This document shows, in pieces, positions 32,661 through 43,847 of a stretch of 64,000 nucleotides of DNA. This DNA is from Harmonia axyridis (lineage: Eukaryota; Arthropoda; Insecta; Coleoptera; Coccinellidae). The notes under the pieces are model-generated. The model saw only the letters and a list, made by a program, of their open reading frames with translations. It had not been told where the DNA came from and made no database searches. The translations under genes and the position numbers were made by a program. Each line of letters begins with the position of its first letter. Position 1 is the stretch's first letter. The stretch spans positions 58,820,031 to 58,884,030 of the forward strand of contig NC_059502.1 in the NCBI RefSeq assembly GCF_914767665.1, written 5' to 3'.

Positions 32661-32814
32661 ATGTCTAAGAAAAATGATGGCGATGATTCGAAAGATCCTT
32701 TCGTTAAGACACCTATTCCCTTATCAAAACCTGGAATTTCACCGTCTATTCGGAGTATGACAAAAACTGTTATTGTTTCATTGGATGGCACAGTAACCCA
32801 CAACATCACTTATG
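32661..32814 (+). CDS. First coding exon of an unrecognised gene
   Basis: ATG at 32661 opens MSKKNDGDDSKDPFVKTPIP, LSKPGISPSIRSMTKTVIVS and LDGTVTHNITYG. The exon then meets a consensus donor GTAAGT at 32815, leaving phase 1. The N-terminus is charged, Ser/Pro-rich and without a signal peptide. No continuation exon could be placed in the 29 kb downstream, which is almost wholly transposon, so the next intron must be long, or the exon is isolated. Function unknown. Confidence 0.45.
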
Positions 32815-33652
32815 GTAAGTCAACTGTTTACCTTAGTCAACACACTAGCTTGTGTAGATTTTGCCTATCTCAGTTGGAACCTTGAGACTTCGATATTCAT
32901 TTATCGAATTGAACATTAAAGTGCATCTGGAATCAGTTAGATTGTGGTTGCAGTATGCAGTTCCAATTAGTAATAATTCTGATATACTTTGTGTGGATAA
33001 AGTAAGGAAAAAAAATCATAAATGCGTTATTGAATGTGTTTCAATAAAACGATGGGACAGATCCATTTTAGTTTTTTTATGTACCATCTTGTAGCATAAA
33101 AATTTTACTTATGACGTAACTCTGTAAAAATGAATGACGTTATTTTTTAAATAAATAATCAATAAATTTTTTTCGATCATTTATCAGATTTACCTAAATG
33201 ATGGTGTCAAAAAATTTGTATCATAGATCAAGGCTACTGGGCCAGGACCAGCATACCGAACCTTTTGCCAGAGCTCCCAATAGTAGGAGCCCGAAGTCAG
33301 TTAATAAAACAAGACATACTTTTTAACACAAAAATGTTTTCTCAGTGAAAATATACCTATTAGTAGCAAATTAAAAAAAATTGCCAAGGGTCAATTTTAT
33401 TGAAATCGAATGTGCGCTCTCAACTAGTTATGAATATAAAAATAGGACGTTGTTCTATTTTGCGCCAAAACTGCAATTCCGCTAGTTGGACTACCCGAAA
33501 ATTTTTGGCGGATTATATTTTACCTAGAACACCCATTCTACTTGAAGAAACAGCCTGTTTTATTGCCCCTAATAAAACCTCAACTCGCGATGAATCCCAG
33601 CAAAGAGTATATTTGTGTTTCTGTAAAATTAAGAAATTCAGTTCGGTTTATA
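32815..33652. other. Intronic/intergenic DNA
   Basis: No further exon with credible borders. AT-rich; a small GC-rich patch near 33235-33300 has no recognised content. Confidence 0.4.
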
Positions 33653-34370
33653 AAGGGTGTCTTTTTTTAGAGCCGTAGAACTTTAAATTGCAATAAAACA
33701 ATGATGGATCATTCGATTGACATGCATTTTATTTATCCGCAAGATAATCTTGTGGCATTACATTTTAAATATGATTTCTGGCATATGACCGCCACGGCTG
33801 GCTCGGATGTAGTCCAATCCGGACGTCCAATTTTCGATTACTTTTTCCAACATTTGTGGCCGTATATCGGCTATAACACGGCGCATGTTGTCTTCCAAAT
33901 GGTCAAGGGTTTGTGGCTTATCCGCATAGACCAATGACTTTACATAGCCCCACAGAAAGTAGTCTAGCGGTGTTAAATCACAAGATCTTGGAGGCCAATT
34001 CACAGGTCCAAAATGTGAAATTAGGCGGTCACCAAACGTGTCTTTCAATGAATCGATTGTGGCACGAGCTGTGTAATATGTTGCGCCGTCTTGTTGGAAC
34101 CAAAGCTCCTGGACATCATGGTTGTTCAATTCAGGATTGAAAAAGTTAGTAATCAGGGCTCTATACCGATCACCATGACTGTAACGTTCTGGCCATCATC
34201 GTTTTTGAAGAAGTACGGCCAATGATTCCACCAGCCCATAAAGCGCACCAAACAGTCAGTTTTTCTGGATGTAACGGTGTTTCGACATACACTGGAGGAT
34301 TAGCTTCAATCCAAATGCGGCAGTTTTGTTTGTTGACGTAGCCATTCAACCAGAAGTGCGCTTCATCGCT
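33653..34370 (-). mobile_element. mariner DD41D copy 6, truncated
   Basis: The 3' end (AAGGGTGTCTTTTTTTAGAG after TA) is present and the minus-strand transposase relic is open through the catalytic Asp 2 and 3 region (34129-33758). The element stops abruptly at 34370, within the codons for SDEAHF, and is followed directly by the ~4.3 kb duplicated block. The four bases CGCT at the join also precede the matching position in the other block (43377-43380), so the break looks like a microhomology-type deletion or a recombination junction. Confidence 0.88.
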
Positions 34371-34528
34371 GACGTCATTACTCGAAAGTAATTCGCCCTT
34401 TATATTAGATTATTATTTCAAAATACGGTAAATTAAAATAAGAAATCGACGTGTGTCAGGATTATTTCTTAAAATGGTCTGTTTAGCTAAAAATGAATTT
34501 GTTCCATACTTTACGGATACGGACATAG

Positions 34529-34834
34529 TGTATAAGATGAATTTATAAACAAATTGACACGCATGGAGTGCTTTCGGTTCCATGATTTTTCTTCACCCAA
34601 GTAGTGCTCAACGCGCCTAAAAATGTTTTCAATTCAAAAAATACCTGAGCTGATTTTGGATTACATGTATAGTATGTAATTCCATTGTAAACCGGAAAAT
34701 AGTTGTGAATCTATTACTTTCCTTTTTTCCCTGCCCTTTGGATTGAGGAAGTAATATTGAGGGTGTTGTGCTGAAAAATGAGGCAATCAAAATCTCAGGG
34801 GGGGCCCTCCTGGCTTCCCCTGCGGGCGCCCATG
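34529..34834 (-). mobile_element. Terminal part of a hAT element (same family as 53628-55125)
   Basis: About 300 bp match, in reverse orientation, the left end of the hAT element at 53628: GACACGCATGG, CGGTTCCATGATTTTTCTTC, GGGTGTTGTGCTGAAAA and finally the terminal CTGCGGGCGCCCATG. The rest of the element is missing. The same truncated end occurs in duplication copy B at about 43538-43847. Confidence 0.75.
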
Positions 34835-34925
34835 AATCGGAGGAAAGTTTACCTACTTCTTCCTCAGAATGGCAACGCATTACATTATAAGTATAATAGG
34901 TATTTGTAAACAAAAATGTTATGGA

Positions 34926-37005
34926 CAGTGGCGTAACTAGAGTTGACTCATGGGGGGGGTTATGGGTAGTAGTGGCAAGTTTTAGCGAGTGACCCTGAAC
35001 TGAAGTGAAAAGCGGGGGGGGGGAGGTGTAGATATCGTTTCCATTCGAAGATTTATGTGAAAAACTCTTTTAAAAAAATTAATTCATCATACAGGCACAA
35101 TATATATTATACATTTGAATGCTACACTTAGTAAACAATGAAATACGTGTAAGAATTAAAAAAAAGATAGACAATATTCTAAAATATAAATGTATAAGTG
35201 AAAATTGCTATCACGCTCCTCTATACAATCATTCAAGAAAGTCTAAATTCAAGACAATTTTTGCCAGCTCGTCCAACACTTCAGCAGCATTGATATCTAG
35301 CTCTCTGTGAGTATTGAGCATAGCAAGCCCGTTCAACCTTTGCTGGCCTGTTTTGTTCCTTAAATATGTTTTCAATCTTCTAAGAGATGATAAGGACGTT
35401 TCACTGGTTGATGTCGATACAGGAAGAGTGGTAAGAATTTTCAGGAGGGTGTTGATAGTTGGGAAAACATCCTGATGACAAGCAGTGTAATAATTGATTG
35501 CCTTCCTTGAGCTAATTTTCAAATCTTTCACCCTCTCGTACCACATATGGAGTTCCCCTATGGCAGCGATGTCACCAATTTGAATATCTTCCTGATATAA
35601 ATTCAGGAGCTTTATAAAACTTTCTTCCTGTGTTCTGGTGACTTCAGCATTACTGGTAGAGGTCGGTATAAGACACTCAAAACTTTTCAGTAGGTCTTGA
35701 TGACTATTTAATTCATTTGAAAAGTGATCTGAAAATGGCAAAAATAGGGATATTTTAAAGTATGATTGAGGATTGTCGGTTTCAATGTTGCACCTAAGAG
35801 TTTGTCGTCCAGTTCTTCTTGGGGCTTTTATTGAGGTACTGAGTAATTCAGCCATAGTCTCTGATGCGTTAAATATGGTTGCGAATTCTTATTCAGCATT
35901 GGTTCTGATTTTTTCTATCGTCCCTTTTAGATTAGTCACCATGTTCATAGCATTTGAAAGATCGATATGTTCATGCAGCAAAAATCGAGCAAGGGGTAAA
36001 CTTAAGGAAAATACTCTAGCCATCACTTGCAAACTGATTATAAAGAATGAACTCTGAAGTGCACATAAAAGCTGCAATGCCATCGACGCTGATTCTACAT
36101 CCTTCCACTGTGAAACTTCTTCAAGAGCCTCCTGGACAGCAGGTAACATTTCTTGAAGTAGTAATATTGAATCATGGCGCTCAACCCACCTAGTTGGACA
36201 GAGTTGTTTTAGACGAGTAGATTTGGCTTCAGGGAACAGTTTATCAATTGCTCTTGTAATAACCTCCATTCTTTTTGGGGTGTTGAAAAACACACATAGT
36301 TTTGTTGCAGTCCCACAGCAATTTCTGATCTCAGAAATTGAACATGATGCACTTATAGCAAGGTTTAAGCTATGGGATACACAATGGACATATATTGCAG
36401 TCGGATGCTCTTCCATTACATATGCCTGTGCTCCGTTGAATTTTCCACTCATTGCAGCGGCCCCATCATATCCTTGTTCCCTCAAATACTTTGCATCAAT
36501 TCCAAACTCGCGTAATGATTTCAAAATGACTGTCGCAAGGTTTTTACCAGTTAAATCAGAAACAGGTACAAACTGAAGGAAATCTTCTTTAATATCATTG
36601 TTGTATAGGTATCTAACGCCGATTGATGCTTGTTCTTGTGTTGAGATGTCTGTCGTTTCATCTGCAAGAACAGTAAAACATTTCGCGGAATGTTGTGGCC
36701 GTTGTGGGGAAATACATATAATATCGAATTCGAAATTTGTAATTTTTACCCCAAAAACACCCAAGTGAAAAACTGAAACCCCCAAAAAATACCCCAAGAA
36801 ATGTTGTCCACCAAATTTTCCCCAGAGTGTTCAAAAATCCCCCAAATTTTTCTTCTCACAATGATACTTCTGTAATTCCACAATAACAACTTTGAAAAAG
36901 CAAAATCTTCCAAGTTATTTTTTTAATGTTCTGCCAAAAAAATTTTTTCCTTCTGATCAATGGGGGGGATTACGTCCCCAATAACCCCCCCTCGTTACGC
37001 CCATG
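34926..37005 (-). mobile_element. hAT element 1 with exact 8-bp target duplication
   Basis: Ends CAGTGGCGTAACTAG and CTCGTTACGCCCATG are imperfect inverted repeats starting CA and sharing GGCGTAAC. They are flanked on both sides by GTTATGGA (34918-34925 and 37006-37013). Eight-base duplications are the mark of hAT transposition. At 43940-43950 copy B carries the uninterrupted site with a single GTTATGGA. The 2,080-bp element encodes a minus-strand transposase (separate entry). G- and C-runs lie next to both ends. Confidence 0.93.
35229..36690 (-). pseudogene. hAT transposase (ZMYM1/DUF4371 type), N-terminally truncated, one stop
   Basis: The frame contains the RNase-H-fold block FTVLADETTDISTQEQ, then GYDGAAAMSGKFNG, HCVSHSLNLAISA, LCPTRWVERHDSILLLQEML and the C-terminal dimerisation (hATC) region with VSTSTSETSLSSLRRLKTY, ending NLDFLE. 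A single in-frame TAA at about 35894-35896 separates the two halves (before it IEKIRTNAE, after it EFATIFNASE); both sides are in the same frame, so it is a nonsense change rather than a frameshift. The zinc-finger/N-terminal part before the first Asp is missing, replaced by unrelated sequence upstream of about 36700. Confidence 0.88.
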
Positions 37006-37460
37006 GTTATGGAGATGTCAACAAATGCTATACGGCACCTCTTTCTTTTCTTTCCTCTGAGCTGTAGGCCTGTAGATCATGAAATTGTCACCCGTCCCGA
37101 CTTAGTCACAATTATCAGGTTGAAATTTCATTGGTCCTTATGAGGTGAGGGGTGTGACCAGTGGAAGGCCGAGAAATGAAATCATTTCTTGGAAAAATCA
37201 TCGAAAATTCGGACAAATGAAGGAATTTTGAATGATTTGACACCAAATCGAAGCACAACATATCAATAGACGAGATAACATGATTTATAAGAATTAAAAA
37301 CTTCAAAACTTTATATTCCATTATAAAATATTAGAAATTTCAAGGTTTAATATTGAATTATTTCTTTAAATTAAGTTTGTTATCCAAAAGAACACTTATA
37401 CATCAACTTTTACTTGAAAAATGAAATGAATCGGAACTGTAGTGTATGAGTTCTTAGGTC

Positions 37461-37838
37461 TTAGGTTTATCAAATTGTAGGTAGTATTGAAGAATCTGGT
37501 GATTCGTTGCGAATTTATACAGTAGGGGCTGCTCTATACGACGGTCGATTATTCTTTTTTATTTCTAAGTGATTTCAGCTCTTTTGAAATGTTTTTCTGT
37601 AGTTTTTTTTTACGAATAATTTTAAAATAAATCAGTGATAAGCCCTTGATCCATATCATCAATTCCTTTGCGAAAAACAAAAAGTTACCATTTTTTTTTG
37701 TTTTTTCATTCGCAAATTAAAAATAGCCAATCCCTTCCTTTCAGATCATTGTTTGAAGAAATTATCAGAAAACCCCATACAAATCGGTGATCTGCAAGAA
37801 TAGTTATTCCCCTTTAAGTTTTGAACTGACCAGTCAAG
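37461..37838. repeat. Insertion specific to duplication copy A
   Basis: About 380 bp with no counterpart in copy B, which passes directly from GGTCTTAGGTTATTAAGG to GTATTCAATACC (about 44397-44420). It resembles the repeat at 25480-25945, so it is probably a short non-autonomous element that inserted after the duplication, or was lost from B. Exact ends and target duplication are unclear. Confidence 0.6.
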
Positions 37839-39207
37839 TGGTATTCAATACCTTGTGCAAGCCGATGCTATTTCAGTGCCAATCAACAACATTTGGAACT
37901 TCCAAAATACAGGTCTGATTCATTTTATTTTTCGAGTGAACAATGACATGATAGTGAACTTGAACGTATAGTTTCGATTTTCAAAAAAAAAATAATTAGT
38001 ATTCTGCAAATTGAATTTTGAAACTAAACTCATTCTATAAATTACTTTTCCGCTTTATAGCAACTTCTCATATGAAATTCAAAGGATACCCGAGAAAATT
38101 CAGATGAATTACGCAGAACACAGCGGCAAAATTTCATTTTGCCGGGACGCCAAAATATCTGGCGGCGGCCCTGTTCTAGATAACAATGCTTTTCAGAAAA
38201 GAACCCATTTAATGAAAGAAATAAAAATGAAAAATTCATGGGAGAAAATCCCTTTTGAATTGAAAAAATAAACAAAATTCAGCACAAATCTTCAAATTGC
38301 TAACCGTCAATCATTTGGAACTAACCGATATCAGTGTAAACACGTCGGATAAAACAAAAACAATTACTTCAAACAAATAATTGTTTCAGAAAAATGACAT
38401 AGCTGGAAGTATCATGTAATACTTTTTTTAATGGCGCGCCGTTAAAAAAAAGTATCATTTTGCAATATTTCAGTGAGGTGAAATTCCGTGAAAAAAATTA
38501 AATGAATAAAATTTAGAACAAGCGCGAAAAAAAAAACTGAATTCTCACTATAATATTCGTTATTTTTTCGGTCTCATTATTTGATTTTTCAAATGATTTG
38601 ATTTGGTGTTGTTTTGAAAATAATGATAAATATCCATTGCTTGGTTTCATTCTTCATTCACATTAAATCTTTAGAAATTGTTCCAGCCTTCTCTTTTCTG
38701 AGAACTTATTACTTTTAAATAGGTGGGGGATGGGGGGGTTTCGTTTTGAAAATAAAAGTACCAAGCCCTTCGTTCAGAATAGTACCTTCAGTCTATGTTT
38801 ATCGTTTGATAGAGATTGCTGTCGAAAAATTCCAAATTGGAAGTAGCGGAATAAGTGATCAATATTTTGGTTGCAGCTTAATTTTTGAAATATGGATTCG
38901 ATTTTTTACTACCCTATTCAAGAGGAACCACGTAAGTCTTATAAATTATATTTAAATTTAATTTTAATTATTCAAATATTTAAATAAAACGTAAGGAATA
39001 TTATTTACGGAGAAATTCAATCAAAATATTCCTATAGCAGGTATTTTTATGTTTTCTTGATAACTGGCGATCTTATAAATGAGATCTTCTAACATATATT
39101 TAATTAAGTACTTCATTATTATTATCTCTATGAATATAGAGCATTATTTCCATGAATATTCAGCAGAATAAAGAAATATATGTGTCAGTATAGATCCGAA
39201 CTAGTTG

Positions 39208-39445
39208 AAATAGATAGATAGATAGTTTATTTACAGATTATATACAACAGCTTATGAATAAAAAATAGTGTCGAAAACATACAAAGAAAATTAAACTAAA
39301 TTCTCAGAATCAAAATAATGGTTCAAGATCAATTAACTAATTTTTAACATCTTTCTTGAATTAACCTAAACATTTTATATTGTTAGGCAACGTATTAAAA
39401 TTTTCAATGCACATATAGAAAGGGCTTTTTGAATAAAGTTAACCT
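39208..39445 (-). mobile_element. 3' end of a non-LTR retrotransposon with (TATC)n tail
   Basis: On the minus strand a short frame with LPNNIKCLG and a stop is followed by about 200 bp and a CTATCTATCTATC tail. This is how ORF2 and the 3' UTR of CR1/Jockey-like LINEs end. The matching piece in copy B is at about 45745-45985. Confidence 0.6.
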
Positions 39446-39470
39446 GTGCTGTGGATAAATTAGATCATGT

Positions 39471-39716
39471 GGACAAAAATACAATAGTTCTGTGTAAGCT
39501 CATAAAGTAACGCGTAACATTCTTTATTATTATTAGTTAAATTCACAATATTATCAAAAATACTTATTGTCTAGCGGCAATTGGTTAGAATGTAACACCC
39601 TGTAATTTGCCGCGAGACAATAAGTATTTTTGATAATATTGTGAAATTAACTAATAATAATAAAGAATGTTACGCGTTACTTTATGAGCACACACAGAAC
39701 TATTGTATTTTTGTCC
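39471..39716. repeat. Fold-back element with about 110-bp arms
   Basis: GGACAAAAATACAATAG...GTAACGCGTAAC...CAAAAATACTTATTGTC on the left is mirrored by its complement on the right, with only about 25 bp (TTGGTTAGAATGTAACACCC...) between. The tips are GGACAAAAAT and ATTTTTGTCC. Copies: 46008-46256 in copy B, and a longer-looped diverged version at 42904-43275. No coding capacity. Confidence 0.85.
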
Positions 39717-41158
39717 ACCCTGTACCAATTGAAATCAACATGTGATACATTTTTGGAGTCAGCTCAGCTAGGGTAATCGGAAAATTGAGACAAAATGGGG
39801 TGTTCTATTTAAAAAAAAATGACGGTGACGTCATTATTCGGAAGTAATTCCCCGTATATATTCGATTATTATTTTAAAATACGGTAAATTAAAATAAAAA
39901 TCGACGTGTTTCAGGATTATTTTTTCAAATGGTCTGTTTAGTTAAAAATGAATTTGTTCCATACTTTACGGACACAGTGTATAATTGGGCGTGGGCGTAT
40001 TCGAATTTAAAATAATGAGTTTTTCCGATTGTTTTACTCAATCATCTTGAAGAAAACATCAAATGTTCATGCATTATATGAAGTCGAAACTCAACAGAAA
40101 AATCAGAAACCGCAGGGACCGCTCTAGAAGGGCGGCCCACACATATTTTATTATTACTAATAGATATTCTATAATTTATTTTCTGTTATCTTCGCGTTCC
40201 AGCTGTTTTTCAAAGAAATAAGAAATAACCAATTTTTTCTTACCTAAAATAATTTTTATGAAAAAATGTGAAATTTCCTCAATACAAAATCACCAAAATT
40301 TTTATTGTAATAACCATGAACCATGAATAACAATGAAAATGATATCGGAATATTCTTCTGTATCAAAATACTCAAAAATACGCAAAGCTTTAATCAGCAG
40401 TTGCCATGCTAGAGGGGGCATTGGGGGGGCCCCCTAAAATTCCGCTGTCACCCCCTAAAATTTTACACACTAAGGCTAAAAGATAAGCAGACTATAATTT
40501 CGCTTTACTTTGGCCCCCCCAAAAAAATCCGGTTACTTCTTGGCCACCCCTGTTTTTGAAAGCTGATGGTGTCGCTACTGTTAACCAGGGAAAAATTTTG
40601 CAATGCAATTAGATTACCTACTGGCTACTGACAATGAACTGACAGTCTGACAAGTGTTCTTACGCTTGTTCCTAAGTATCTTTATTGTTATTAATGACTC
40701 ATAATCATTTCTAGACCTAAACTAAACGTTTGAAGCCATTTATTTCCTTAAATATTTGAAATCTGACATTAATATGTTCCCATAATATGTTTCTTTGTTA
40801 AAATTACAGTACCTTTCATATGACAAAGTTTGTCGGTAAGCTAATAAATCACCCTGTATTCAGAATAAGCTTCGGGCAAAATTTCGTGTTAATTACATCT
40901 TCAGAACAATAGAAGATTCGGGCAGAATTCGGACATCTCATGCTGCTAACCATCAAAATCTTATTAAGGGGTTCCGTAAAGAAATATTCCATTATTCCTG
41001 TGACCACAAAACCGAAGTAGTTGACATTAGGCGTGTTAATATATTAAATAAAAATTTTATTTATTTCAATTTGAACAAAATTTTGATTCAAAGTTTTGAA
41101 TAAATTTTATAACCTATCAAATATTACATGGGGTGTCAAATCTTCCATGTGAACTATC

Positions 41159-42016
41159 CAGGCGCGGATCCAGGCCCCACTTCTGGGGGGGGGGACTTTT
41201 AGATACTCAAAATACTGAAAATGTGGACCCCAGACACTTCCGCCATTTTGGGACATCATTTTTTTCACCGTTCATATCACGGGCGTAGCCAGGTTTCAGT
41301 TTCGGGGGGGGTTTTACATATTATAAAAAAATCTTATGTTTTTCTTTTTAAATATATCAACTTTAAAAGAGCCAACCCATTCAGTCTATTTTCACTAGTT
41401 TTATTTTTCAAGTATGTTTTGAGAAAAAAAGCATTTTCGAAATCACTTTTTGAAATTTAATTTTTTTTTTTTTTATACGCATCTCTCGGGAAAAGACTGA
41501 GCTTATAACGCCCTTTCAAGCGCCCCGAGATGAATTTAGAAGAAATCGGTTTGTGCGTGTCTTAAACTGCTGTAAGTTTATTTCTTTACATCGATTCCTA
41601 TAAATATATTTAGGAAAAAAATACCGTCGTAGTATTTATACAACAGAGTACTCAAATTCAAATTTATAAGTAGAAAGTTTATATGCAAAAAACCGGTAAA
41701 AAATGATAGTTATCACCTTTTTTGCATTTTTTTCAATGTTTTATTATGAAATTTTGGTGGAAAACTTCAGATTCGAATTCTGTACCCCAGAATCAAAGAT
41801 AATAAATCGAAGAAATTAAAATTACCCCATCAACTGAGTTTTAGCAGAGATAGATATAATACGCCAATTTTGAACTATCGTTTGAGCCAGGTTTTTCGGA
41901 CAGAAAACTTTATGGAAGAAAACGTCAGAAGATTAAATTTTTTTTGTATTTTTTTTTGTTCCGTCACAGAATTTTTGTGCTAAACCTCAGATTCGGATTC
42001 AGAACCCAAAAAAATA
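41159..42016. other. Spacer between duplication copy A and mariner copy 7
   Basis: Contains two GC-rich hAT-end-like stretches with G-runs: about 41160-41200 (GCGCGGATCCAGGCCCC...) and 41279-41315 (CGGGCGTAGCCAGG...). AT-rich low-complexity DNA follows. No gene. Confidence 0.45.
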
Positions 42017-42903
42017 AAGGGTGTTTTTTTAGAGCTATAGAACTTTAAATTGATATGAATTTTATTTATCCGCAAGATAATCTTGTGGCATTACATTTTA
42101 AATATGATTTCTGGCATATGACCGACAAGGCTGGCTCGGATGTAGTCCAATCTGGACGTCCAATTTTCGATGACTTTTTCCAACATTTGTGGCCGTATAT
42201 CGGCAATAACACGGAGAATGTTGTCTTCCAAATGGTCAAGGGTTTGTGGCTTATCCGCATAGACCTATGACTTTACATAGCCCCACAGAAAGTAGTCTAG
42301 CGGTGTTAAATCACAAGATCTTGGAGGCCAATTCACAGGTCCAAAACGTGAAATTAGGCGGTCACCAAACGTGTCTTTCAATAAATCGATTGTGGCACGA
42401 GCTGTGTGACATGTTGCGCCGTCTTGTTGGAACCACAGCTCCTGGACATCATGGTCGTTCAATTCAGGAATGAAAAAGTTAGTAATCACGGCTCTATACT
42501 GATCACCATTGACTGTAACGTTCTGGCCATCATCGTTTTTGAAGAAGTACGGACCAATGATTCCACCAGCCCATAAAGCACACCAAACAGTCAGTTTTTC
42601 TGGATGTAACGGTGTTTCGACATACACTTGAGGCAGTCTTGTTTGTTGACGTAGCCATTCAACCAGAAGTGCGCTTCATCGCTAAACAAAATAAAATGGC
42701 CGTAGTGCGCGATACGTATTCCGCACAGAACCATTATTTTCGAAATAAAATTGCACTATTTGCAAGCGTTGTTCAGGCGTGAGTCTATTCATGATGAATT
42801 TCCAAACCAAACTGAGAATAAATCACTTGGCAGCTGTTAAATCGGTCGCCATCTTGAACAGTAATGCCAACTTAAAGTTATATACCTCGAAAAAAACACC
42901 CTA
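42017..42903 (-). mobile_element. mariner DD41D copy 7, internally deleted
   Basis: TA-flanked, about 887 bp. The minus strand carries the transposase relic, open for 120 codons from 42627 to 42265 through the second and third catalytic Asp (QQDGATCHTARA; DLTPLDYFLWGY). It shares the CGTCCATTTTATT-type deletion join seen in the sibling copies (here as GGCCATTTTATT). It also lacks about 27 bp near its 3' end (ACTTTAAATTGATATGAATT) and a short piece near 42633. Confidence 0.92.
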
Positions 42904-43275
42904 TACAATAGTTTCGTGTGTGCTCATAAAATAACGCATAACTTTCCGTATTAGTTAAATTAACAATATTATCAAAAATACTTACTGTCTATTGCTAATT
43001 GGTTTGAATGTAACACCCTGTAGTTTGTTACATTTTTAGATTAACAAAAATGAGCTGTTTCCAAACATGTTTGGTACTTGTGGTCTAGCAGACAAAATAT
43101 GAAAGAAATTATTTCTTATTTTTATACATTTTTATTAATCTAAAAATGTAACAAACTGCAGGGTATTATATTCGAACAAATTGCCGTATTTTTGATGATA
43201 TTGTTTATTTTACTAATAAAGAATGTTACGCGTTACTTTATGAGCACACACAAAACTATTGTATTTTTGTCCACC
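42904..43275. repeat. Long-looped fold-back element, diverged version
   Basis: The outer part (ACAATAGTTTCGTGTGTGCTC ... GAGCACACACAAAACTATTGT) corresponds to the fold-back element at 39471. Its centre contains an extra nested inverted repeat (TGTTACATTTTTAGATTAA ... TTAATCTAAAAATGTAACA), so one fold-back appears to be inserted in another. It leads directly into duplication copy B. Confidence 0.75.
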
Positions 43276-43537
43276 CTGTACCAATTGGAATCAACATGTG
43301 ATATATTTTTGGAATCTGCTCAGCCAGAGTAATCGGAAAATTGAGACAAAATGGGGGTGTTCCATTAAAAAAAAGACGCTGACGTCATTACTCGAAAGTA
43401 ATTCACCCTGTATATTAGATTATTATTTTAAAATACGGTAAATTAAAATAAGAGATCGACGTGTTTCAGGATTATTTCTTGAAATGGTCTGTTTAGCTAA
43501 AAATGAATTTGTTCCATACTTTACGGATACGGACATA

Positions 43538-43847
43538 GTGTATAAGATGAATTTATAAACAAATTGACACGCATGGAGTGCTTTCGGTTCCATGATTTTT
43601 CTTCACCCAAGTAGTGCTCAACGCGCCTAAAAATGTTTTCAATTCAATAAATACCTGAGCCGATTATGGATTACATGTATAGTATGTATTCCATTGTAAA
43701 CCGGAAAATAGTTGTGAATCTATTACTTTCCTTTTTTCCCTGCCCCTTGGATTGAGAAAGTAATATTGAGGGTGTTGTGCTGAAAAATGAGGCAATCAAA
43801 ATCACGGGGGGGGGGGGGTGGTCGGCCCCCCCCTGCGGGCGCCCATG
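43538..43847 (-). mobile_element. Terminal part of a hAT element in copy B
   Basis: Duplicate of the truncated end at 34529-34834, ending CTGCGGGCGCCCATG, with a long G/C-rich run just inside the terminus. Confidence 0.7.

Larger units (their letters stand above)
34371..41158 (+). repeat. Segmental duplication, copy A
   Basis: Direct repeat of 43381-47698. The match begins GACGTCATTACTCGAAAGTA and ends CTTCCATGTGAACTATC. It contains two insertions absent from copy B: a hAT element (34926-37005 plus an 8-bp target duplication) and about 380 bp at 37461-37838. Without them copy A is about 4.3 kb. By eye identity is very high; for example 40201-40680 equals 46741-47220 with no differences. No host gene is recognised inside. 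It includes a hAT end, a LINE 3' fragment and a fold-back element. Confidence 0.92.
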
